Shown: piece by piece, positions 1 to 5,114 of the stretch
Position numbering within the stretch: the first letter of the stretch is position 1
Layout: every line of letters begins with the position of its first letter
Assembly: GCA_913773715.1 (NCBI GenBank)
Contig: CAJYHD010000252.1
Span: 1-5,114, forward strand
Direction of reading: 5' to 3'
From: an uncultured Sphingobium sp.
Lineage (GTDB): Bacteria > Pseudomonadota > Alphaproteobacteria > Sphingomonadales > Sphingomonadaceae
Length of the DNA: 5,114 nucleotides
Program-made: the position numbers and the translations under genes
Notes under the pieces: generated by a model
Databases searched by the model: none
Told to the model about the DNA's origin: nothing
Seen by the model: the letters and a program-made list of their open reading frames with translations, nothing else

Positions 1-367
1 CGCGGTGACGCAGCCAGAGCTGGTGAAAGGGGACGCCGTGGAAATCCTGCCCCGCCGCGCCGAACGGATGGAAATAGCGCGCACCGATCCGGCTCCAGTC
101 GACGAATTCGATGCCGAGCTTGTAGCTGCCCATCGTCTCGCGCAGGAACCGGTCCTCGTCGATGTCGAGCATGGCGTTGAACGTGCGGATCGGCGGTATC
201 GTCGCCTCGCCGACGCCGACCGTCCCGATCGCATCGGATTCCACCAGCGCAACGCTGCGGCCGATCGGTCCCAGCGCGCGCGACAGCGCCGCCGCAGCCA
301 TCCATCCGGCGGTGCCACCACCGACGATGACGATCCGTCGTACCCCGCCCGGCGCTTCGTCGACCAC
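1..367 (-). CDS. flavin-dependent tryptophan halogenase-like protein, N-terminal part (runs off left edge)
   Basis: The first 122 residues of an FAD-dependent halogenase-type monooxygenase are visible; such proteins usually run to about 500 residues. A beta strand and the dinucleotide-binding loop GGGTAGW (residues 16-22, preceded by RIVIV) bind the FAD ADP moiety. ES at 43-44 ends the second strand, as usual for the fold. VGVGEATIPPI (50-60) is the conserved segment that follows in tryptophan halogenases. Lys83, in SYKLGIEFVDW (81-91), matches by position and context the catalytic lysine of PrnA/RebH-type enzymes (Lys79 there), which carries or directs hypochlorous acid. The WxWxIP motif would lie outside the window. 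The GTG start at 367-365 is chosen because a strong Shine-Dalgarno precedes it, it places the FAD loop near the N-terminus as usual, and the first ATG in frame lies within that loop. The gene is divergent from the receptor. Family assignment is secure; halogenating activity and substrate are not shown. Homologues beside TonB receptors in Xanthomonas, Caulobacter and sphingomonads mostly have unknown natural substrates. Confidence 0.93.
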   Translation of the reverse strand, partial: MVDEAPGGVRRIVIVGGGTAGWMAAAALSRALGPIGRSVALVESDAIGTVGVGEATIPPIRTFNAMLDIDEDRFLRETMGSYKLGIEFVDWSRIGARYFHPFGAAGQDFHGVPFHQLWLRHR

Positions 368-370
368 GCG

Positions 371-381
371 TCCCCCCTTCC
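371..381 (-). promoter_or_regulatory. ribosome binding site of the halogenase-like gene
   Basis: Read on the minus strand this is GGAAGGGGGGA, ending a few bases before the GTG codon at 367-365. It is the only purine-rich tract suitably placed, and it decides the unusual GTG start. The frame stays open upstream only to a TAG at 427-425, with no ATG, GTG or TTG in between. Confidence 0.7.
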
Positions 382-573
382 GTCGTGCAATCCGCTTGGC
401 CGGTACCCGACCTATTACCCGGACCTAAGTGACTAATATTATTACCGCAAACAGGCTTGTGGGTCCGAAAGCTGCAAACAATAACATCTTTTTGATATAT
501 TGTAACAGTTGCGTTTCTGCAACGCTCAGCTCCGAACCAGACTTATACCCGCAACAAAAGCCTCTTGTAAGTA

Positions 574-600
574 TGACAAATCGCGCATAGCCATTTGTCA
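574..600. promoter_or_regulatory. 27-bp imperfect palindrome, candidate operator or 5'-leader hairpin
   Basis: TGACAAAT (574-581) is the exact inverse complement of ATTTGTCA (593-600). The symmetry continues inward after one mismatch (582/592) with GC (583-584) pairing GC (590-591), around a centre at 587. In all, 10 of 13 symmetric positions match. It lies 32 bases before the receptor ATG. It could be the binding site of a dimeric regulator controlling the receptor operon, or, if transcription starts upstream, a leader stem-loop. It lacks a following T run, so it is not a typical intrinsic terminator. No regulator gene is in the window, so the cognate protein cannot be named. Confidence 0.45.
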
Positions 601-620
601 GACAGAAAAAGAATATCAAT

Positions 621-628
621 GGGGGAGG
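621..628 (+). promoter_or_regulatory. ribosome binding site of the TonB-dependent receptor
   Basis: GGGGGAGG contains a perfect GGAGG core (624-628) four bases before the ATG at 633. It supports this ATG over the in-frame ATG at residue 7, which would shorten the signal peptide. Confidence 0.8.
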
Positions 629-632
629 AATC

Positions 633-3600
633 ATGCGTCGCTTCACGCTGATGGCGTCGGTCGCCATCGTGCCGTTCATGCTGCCGGCAGCACCGGCATT
701 TGCCCAGACATCGCCGACCGAAAAACCCGCCGGCGCCGATGCCGGCGCGGCGATCGAGGTGCCCGACGCCACGAAGAAGGACGAGGAACAGGGCGAAATC
801 CTGGTGCGCGGCCTGCGTCGCAGCCTTGCCAGTTCGCAGGCGATCAAGCGCAATTCGGACGCGATCGTCGATGTGATCGTCGCCGACGATATCGGCAAGC
901 TGCCCGACTATACCGCTGCCGAAAGCCTGGCGCGCATCGCGGGCGTGCAGGTCGAACGCTTCAGCGACGAAGTGAACACCGTCCTGATCCGCGGCCTGCC
1001 CGACGCCGCGACGTCCGTGAACGGCCGCGAACTGTTCACCGCCGAACTGCGCCGGGTCCAGCTGCAGGATTTCCCGGCACAGGCGATCGCCAGCATGGAA
1101 GTCTACAAGTCGGGTACCGCCGATCTCGTTGAACCGGGCCTTGCCGGCCTCGTCAACGTGCGTACGCGTCGTCCGCTCGACTTCAACGGCCGGGTGATCG
1201 CGGGCGGTTTCCGCGGCACCTACAACGACCAGAGCCGCAAGTACGATCCGGGCGGCAACGTGCTGATCTCCGATCGGTGGAAGGTCGGCGACGGCGAGAT
1301 GGGCATCCTCGCCAACGTCACCTATGCGCAGTCGCAATATTATAACGGCGTGCGCTACAACGACGGCTATGTCCGCGATTCATTCTATTCGGACTATCTG
1401 ACGCAGGGCCAGAAGGTCCGCGAAAACCTGCCGAACGGCCTGTTCTATTTCCCGAACAATGTCGGCCTGTATAATGACGGCGGCAAGCGGTACCGCCCGT
1501 CGGGCAATTTCTCGCTGCAATACAAGCCGACGCCCGATATCGAACTGTATATCGACGGCATCTATCAGGGGTATCGCGGGCGCGGTTACGCCGACAATTT
1601 CAATGTGCCGGTCGAAAACTGGGGACCGAACTCGACGCCGCCGGTGTTCACCAACGTCGTCCTGCTCGAAGGGCAGTCGTTCGGCGATATCAAGCTGCGT
1701 CCGGGCCAGAATCCCGGCTTCGATCCGACGACCGTGCCGCAGGCGGCATCGCTGACCAAATCTTCGGGGTCCGAGGCGCAAGGGTATCGCAGCACCAAGG
1801 CGGATGCGACCAACACCTATCAGCTCGCGACCGGCGGCCGCTGGACGACGGATCGCGCCACGCTGTCGACCGACCTCGCCTATACCTGGAGCCGCTATAA
1901 CTCCGACAGTTTCAGCCTCGATTTCCGTACCGTCGGCGCCAAGACGGTCGACATCAATTTCAATCGCGACGGCGGGGCGGCGTTCAACTTCCCGACATGG
2001 GACCCGTTCAACCCCGCAAACTACATGTTCCGCGGCTATTACGAAGACACCTATGACGTGAAGGGCGACGGGTGGCAGTGGCGTGGTGACCTGGCGCTCG
2101 AGACCGAATGGGCGGTGCTGCCCAAGCTGCAGTTCGGCCTGCGCGCGACGCAGCGCCACAGCGAGCGGACGTTCCAGGGCAATCGCTACGCCGACCTGAC
2201 CGACGCGATGATCCCCTACACCTCGCTGCCGGTCGGCGAGCTGCAACGCACGATCGATCCGTTCCGGGGAAGTGCGCAGGGGTTCGTGTCGTATCTGCAA
2301 CCCTCGCGCGCGGGCATTTTCGACAACCGCGAGGCGCTGCGCAAATACACCTACGACACGCTCGTCCGCCTCGTCGCGCAATTCCCGACGAACCAGTATT
2401 TCAAGGACCGGCTGACCGAATGGTCGACCGAGGAGATCCAGGTATCGCCGACCTCGGGCTGGTCGGCCGACGAACGCAGCTACGCCGCCTATGTCCAGGG
2501 GAAATATAACTTCGCGCTGGGCGGGATCGAGGTCGACGGCCTGCTCGGCCTGCGCGCGGTGATGACCAACGGCACCAGCACCGGCACCTCGTCGATCTGT
2601 ACGCTCAACGACGGCGGCACGCCGACCGATCCGCGCGACGACACCTGCACCCGGTCGCTGTCGCAGCGTACCGAGAAGCAGGATTATCTCGACCTGCTGC
2701 CCAATCTCAGCGCGCGCATCCGCTTCACGCCCAAGCTCCAGCTGCGCCTGGGCTATACCAAGACGCGGACCAAGCCGAATTTCGGCGACCTCAATCCGGG
2801 GCTGAACATTCAGCCGGTAATCTATCAGCCGTGCCTCGATGCGACCTCGCCCAACTACAACCCCAACGATACGACGAGCTGCCGGATTCCAGGGCGGATC
2901 TATCCCAATTATTCCGGGTCGCAGGGCAATCCGTCGCTGAAGCCGTTCACCTCGACCAACTACGACGTCAGCCTCGAATGGTATTTCTCGCGCACCGGCT
3001 TCGTCAGCGTCGCGGTGTTCCAGCGGGATATCTTCGGCTTCACCACCAACGTCACGCGGTTCCGCGACGACCCGCAATACGGTATCCTGCAGCTGTCGAA
3101 CCCGATCAACGCGGCCGACGCCAACATCAAGGGGGCCGAGGCCAATTTCCAGACCTTCTTCGACTTCCTGCCCGGCGCCCTGAGCGGCTTCGGCGTGTCG
3201 GCGAACGTCAGCTACCTGACCGGCAAGAACCGTTATCCCAACGGCTATGATCCGCAGACCGACACCTTCAAGGGGCCGGGCGAATATCTGACGATCCCCG
3301 GCCTGTCGAAATGGACCTACAATGCGGCGGTCTTTTACGAAAAGTCGGGGCTGATCGCGCGGCTGTCGTACAACCGGCGCTCGGACTGGGTGAACGACTA
3401 CAGCACCGATCAGCAGAGCGGGTTCCAATATGCCGGCCGCAGCACCTATGCCCGCGACCGACTGGATGCCGGGGTCAGCTACGACCTGAACAAGAACATC
3501 ACGCTCAGCGCCGATATCGGCAACATCCTGGCGCGGCCGTTCCGCAACTATGTGGCGTTCCAGCCAGGGCGCACGTCGCCGATCGATGTCCGCGACGAGG

Positions 3601-3644
3601 GTCGCTATTACGGGGTCGGCCTGCGCTTCCGCTTCGGCGACTGA
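633..3644 (+). CDS. TonB-dependent outer-membrane receptor (Xanthomonas-Caulobacter type), probable oligosaccharide transporter
   Basis: A complete 1003-residue receptor that would carry a substrate across the outer membrane using TonB-ExbBD energy. Residues 1-24 are a signal peptide (Arg-Arg, a hydrophobic core, cleavage after AFA before QT). A low-complexity acidic and Ala/Pro-rich linker follows, then a TonB-box-like EILVRG (55-60). The plug spans about 70-182: IKRNSDAIVDVI, then DIGKLPDYTAAESLARIAGV (86-105), VLIRGL, and the closing segment LAGLVNVRTRRPLDF (170-184). This order is characteristic of the TIGR01782-like family, which includes carbohydrate transporters of Caulobacter and Xanthomonas. 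There is no extra N-terminal carboxypeptidase-regulatory-like or anti-sigma signalling domain. The remaining residues, about 190-1003, form the beta barrel, with many alternating aromatic strands ending in YYGVGLRFRFGD. The only cysteines are two pairs, 656/672 and 734/750, probably in outer loops. The substrate is not directly shown; the adjacent GH42 gene suggests a galactoside. Family confidence is very high, substrate confidence moderate. Confidence 0.96.
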   Translation: MRRFTLMASVAIVPFMLPAAPAFAQTSPTEKPAGADAGAAIEVPDATKKDEEQGEILVRGLRRSLASSQAIKRNSDAIVDVIVADDIGKLPDYTAAESLARIAGVQVERFSDEVNTVLIRGLPDAATSVNGRELFTAELRRVQLQDFPAQAIASMEVYKSGTADLVEPGLAGLVNVRTRRPLDFNGRVIAGGFRGTYNDQSRKYDPGGNVLISDRWKVGDGEMGILANVTYAQSQYYNGVRYNDGYVRDSFYSDYLTQGQKVRENLPNGLFYFPNNVGLYNDGGKRYRPSGNFSLQYKPTPDIELYIDGIYQGYRGRGYADNFNVPVENWGPNSTPPVFTNVVLLEGQSFGDIKLRPGQNPGFDPTTVPQAASLTKSSGSEAQGYRSTKADATNTYQLATGGRWTTDRATLSTDLAYTWSRYNSDSFSLDFRTVGAKTVDINFNRDGGAAFNFPTWDPFNPANYMFRGYYEDTYDVKGDGWQWRGDLALETEWAVLPKLQFGLRATQRHSERTFQGNRYADLTDAMIPYTSLPVGELQRTIDPFRGSAQGFVSYLQPSRAGIFDNREALRKYTYDTLVRLVAQFPTNQYFKDRLTEWSTEEIQVSPTSGWSADERSYAAYVQGKYNFALGGIEVDGLLGLRAVMTNGTSTGTSSICTLNDGGTPTDPRDDTCTRSLSQRTEKQDYLDLLPNLSARIRFTPKLQLRLGYTKTRTKPNFGDLNPGLNIQPVIYQPCLDATSPNYNPNDTTSCRIPGRIYPNYSGSQGNPSLKPFTSTNYDVSLEWYFSRTGFVSVAVFQRDIFGFTTNVTRFRDDPQYGILQLSNPINAADANIKGAEANFQTFFDFLPGALSGFGVSANVSYLTGKNRYPNGYDPQTDTFKGPGEYLTIPGLSKWTYNAAVFYEKSGLIARLSYNRRSDWVNDYSTDQQSGFQYAGRSTYARDRLDAGVSYDLNKNITLSADIGNILARPFRNYVAFQPGRTSPIDVRDEGRYYGVGLRFRFGD

Positions 3645-3655
3645 CGACCTTGCGG

Positions 3656-3692
3656 GAGGGAGCCTGGTGCTGTCGCGGCATCAGGCCCCCTC
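3656..3692 (+). terminator. strong stem-loop after the receptor gene (attenuator, mRNA-stabilising or terminator-like)
   Basis: Beginning 12 bases after the receptor stop, GCCTGGTGC (3662-3670) pairs with GCATCAGGC (3678-3686), with one G-U pair and a 7-base loop. After one A-C mismatch, GAGGG (3656-3660) pairs with CCCTC (3688-3692). That makes 14 pairs over 15 positions. No T run follows, so a classic intrinsic terminator is not supported. With a likely co-transcribed gene next, it may protect the receptor mRNA from 3' decay or cause partial termination. Smaller hairpins follow: GACGGC/GCCGTC (3693-3698/3709-3714) and GTCG/CGAC (3722-3725/3729-3732). Confidence 0.55.
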
Positions 3693-3738
3693 GACGGCCC
3701 GCCGCGATGCCGTCCGGATCGGTCGTTTCGACAACAGC

Positions 3739-3752
3739 AAGGGGGGCGGGGA
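3739..3752 (+). promoter_or_regulatory. ribosome binding site of the GH42 gene
   Basis: A purine-rich tract, AAGGGGGGCGGGGA, precedes the ATG at 3755. AGGGGG (3740-3745) sits at a usual distance from the start. It is G-rich rather than a perfect AGGAGG, and the second run GGGGA (3748-3752) is too close to be the main site. It fixes the start that yields a complete signal peptide. Confidence 0.6.
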
Positions 3753-3754
3753 TT

Positions 3755-5114
3755 ATGAAAACCGGCGCAACGATCCGTCAGGCCATTGCGATGGCGGTCG
3801 CGTTGTCGGCAGCGACCCTGCCCGGCGCGGCGCGAGCCCAGCTGCCCGATACGATCCTGTACGGCGTCGCCTATTACGACGAATACACGCCGGTCGATCG
3901 CGTCGATGAAGATGCGCGGATGATGCGGGCCGCCGGGATCAGCGTGGTCCGCATCGCGGAATCGACATGGGGCACGCTGGAACCCCGGCCCGGCGTGTTC
4001 GATTTCCGCCATGTCGACCGCATGCTCGCCGCGCTGCACCGACAGGGGATCAAGGTGATCGTCGGCACGCCGACCTATGCGGTACCGACCTGGCTTGCGC
4101 GGGAACATCCCAATGTCCTTGTCACGCGCGCCAACGGCGTCCGGGCGCAATATGGCCCCCGGCAGAACATGGACATCACCGATCCCGATTACCGGGCCGC
4201 CGCCGAGCGGGTGATCGTCGCGCTGGTCGACCATGTGAAGGACCATCCCGCCGTCATCGGCTATCAGCTCGATAACGAAACCAAGGCCTATGATACCAGC
4301 GGCCCGGCGGTACAGGCGGGATTCGTGCGTGCGACGAAGGCGAAATGGCCGGACCTGCAGGCGCTGAACGCGGCGTGGGGCCTGAATTACTGGTCGAACC
4401 GGATCAACCGGTGGGAGGATTTTCCATCGGCGACCGGATCGATCAACGCCAGCATGTCCAATGCATTCGCCGCCTATCAGCGCAGCCTCGTCACCGATTT
4501 CCTGACATGGCAGGCCCGGCTCGTGCGCGCCCATGCGCGGCCCGGCCAGTTCATGACGCAGAATTTCGATCTGGCATGGCGCGGCCATTCCTATGGCATC
4601 CAGCCAGAGGTCGATCACTGGAAGGCCGCGCGGCCGCTCGACATCGCCGGCGTCGATATCTATCACCCCAGCCAGGACAAGCTGACCGGCGTCGAGATCG
4701 CGTTCGGCGGGGACGTCGCCCGATCGATGCGCGGTGGCCAGAATTATCTGGTGCTGGAAACGCAGGCACAGGGATTTCCGCAATGGACGCCCTATCCGGG
4801 GCAGCTCCGCCTCCAGGCGTTCAGCCACCTTGCCTCGGGCGCGCAGATGGTTGAATATTGGCATTGGGCGACCACCGCCAACGCCATCGAAACCTATTGG
4901 CGCGGCCTTTTGTCGCAGGACTATCAGCCCAATGCGGCCTATGCCGAGGCGCGAACGATCGGCGCGGATTTCGCGCGGCTCGGGCCGAAGCTGGCGGGAA
5001 TGACCAAGCGCAACCAGGTCGCCGTCTATGTCAGCAACACCGCCCAGAGCGCCTTCGACGCGTTCAAGCCCGAGGGCGCGGACTATAACCAGGTCGTGCG
5101 TCCGTTCTACGACG
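3755..5114 (+). CDS. secreted family GH42 beta-galactosidase, N-terminal two thirds (runs off right edge)
   Basis: 453 residues are visible; GH42 enzymes usually have about 650-700. They hydrolyse terminal beta-D-galactosides with retention of configuration. Residues 1-28 are a signal peptide (MKTGATIRQ, hydrophobic stretch, cleavage after ARA before QLPD), so the enzyme is exported, most likely to the periplasm. The TIM barrel follows: GVAYYDEY (37-44), DARMMRAAGISVVRIAESTW with TLEPRPGVFDF (53-84), the substrate-channel segment TPTYAVPTWLA (105-115), then YQLDNE (170-175), where Glu175 is the predicted acid/base, and YLVLETQ (331-337), where Glu335 is the predicted nucleophile. LASGAQMVEYWHW (359-371) is a typical late barrel strand. 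From about residue 415 (KRNQVAVYVSN) the second, trimerisation-type domain begins. No cysteine occurs, so the zinc cysteine cluster of some GH42 enzymes is absent. It lies 110 bases after the receptor on the same strand, probably in one operon. The exact galactoside (lactose-like, galactan-derived or other) cannot be told. Confidence 0.93.
   Translation, partial: MKTGATIRQAIAMAVALSAATLPGAARAQLPDTILYGVAYYDEYTPVDRVDEDARMMRAAGISVVRIAESTWGTLEPRPGVFDFRHVDRMLAALHRQGIKVIVGTPTYAVPTWLAREHPNVLVTRANGVRAQYGPRQNMDITDPDYRAAAERVIVALVDHVKDHPAVIGYQLDNETKAYDTSGPAVQAGFVRATKAKWPDLQALNAAWGLNYWSNRINRWEDFPSATGSINASMSNAFAAYQRSLVTDFLTWQARLVRAHARPGQFMTQNFDLAWRGHSYGIQPEVDHWKAARPLDIAGVDIYHPSQDKLTGVEIAFGGDVARSMRGGQNYLVLETQAQGFPQWTPYPGQLRLQAFSHLASGAQMVEYWHWATTANAIETYWRGLLSQDYQPNAAYAEARTIGADFARLGPKLAGMTKRNQVAVYVSNTAQSAFDAFKPEGADYNQVVRPFYD

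Larger units (their letters stand above)
368..632. promoter_or_regulatory. divergent intergenic region between halogenase-like gene and TonB receptor
   Basis: These 265 bases separate the two divergent starts and must hold both promoters and any shared operator. The stretch at about 421-510 is clearly richer in A and T than the flanking genes. TTGATA (492-497) and TTGTAA (500-505 and 565-570) resemble -35 boxes, but none has a good -10 box at the standard 16-18 base spacing. On the minus strand TAATAT (441-436) resembles a -10 box but lacks a matching -35. I therefore do not assign a promoter. The region also holds a palindrome at 574-600, a short inverted repeat GTTGC/GCAAC at 508-512/519-523, and two copies of GCAAACA (447-453 and 474-480). 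No small gene with a plausible start and ribosome binding site was found. Confidence 0.6.

Noticed and set aside
5..436. Plus-strand open frame (143 codons) at the left edge
   Set aside because: It is antisense to the halogenase-like gene, whose FAD loop and conserved segments are plain on the minus strand; its own product is Arg/Ala/Pro-rich and featureless.
565..593. Possible sigma-70 promoter with TTGTAA (565-570) and TAGCCA (588-593)
   Set aside because: The spacing is 17 bases, but the -10 box matches the consensus at only two positions, too weak to call.
633..812. Receptor N-terminus as a FecA-type signalling domain
   Set aside because: Only a short Ala/Pro/Asp/Glu-rich linker lies between the signal peptide and the TonB box; there is no room for the roughly 70-80-residue signalling fold, and no sigma/anti-sigma pair is in the window.
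543..1337. Minus-strand open frame (264 codons) across the receptor start and upstream region
   Set aside because: It covers the receptor signal peptide and plug in antisense, and shows no motif or ribosome binding site.
1380..3428. Long minus-strand open frame (682 codons) opposite the receptor gene
   Set aside because: Its translation is rich in Arg, Val and Gly with no family motifs, and it lies wholly antisense to a well-supported receptor. GC-rich third positions routinely leave such antisense frames open.
4345..4854. Plus-strand open frame (169 codons) inside the GH42 gene
   Set aside because: Out-of-frame shadow; the GH42 frame continues through it without interruption.
3608..4864. 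Minus-strand open frame (418 codons) opposite the GH42 gene
   Set aside because: Antisense shadow with no recognisable domain; the plus strand encodes a clear GH42 barrel with both catalytic glutamates.

Overview
The window looks like chromosomal DNA of a high-GC Gram-negative bacterium. It most probably comes from a sphingomonad (Sphingomonas or a close relative in the Alphaproteobacteria), with Caulobacterales or Xanthomonadales as alternatives. The reasons are the strongly GC-biased third codon positions, a large TonB-dependent receptor of the 'Xanthomonas-Caulobacter' type, and the combination of such a receptor with a tryptophan-halogenase-like flavoprotein and a secreted glycoside hydrolase. 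This is inferred from gene families; there is no rRNA or other taxonomic marker here.

Layout: (1) Positions 1-367, minus strand, hold the first 122 codons of a flavin-dependent halogenase-like protein that runs off the left edge. (2) Positions 368-632 are a relatively AT-rich divergent intergenic region. It holds both ribosome binding sites, a 27-bp imperfect palindrome at 574-600 and several smaller repeats. No convincing -35/-10 pair was found for either gene. (3) Positions 633-3644, plus strand, encode a complete 1003-residue TonB-dependent outer-membrane receptor. (4) Positions 3645-3754 are a short gap with a strong two-part stem-loop just after the receptor stop codon, then smaller hairpins and a purine-rich ribosome binding site. 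(5) Positions 3755-5114, plus strand, hold the first 453 codons of a family GH42 beta-galactosidase with a signal peptide; it runs off the right edge.

Taken together this reads as a glycan-use locus. The receptor would bring a galactose-containing oligosaccharide across the outer membrane, and the exported GH42 enzyme would release terminal galactose, probably in the periplasm. The divergent halogenase-like gene is of a type repeatedly found beside such receptors, and its physiological substrate is the main open question. The receptor and GH42 genes are probably co-transcribed, with the intervening stem-loop possibly setting their relative expression. No mobile element, CRISPR array, tRNA or rRNA was seen.
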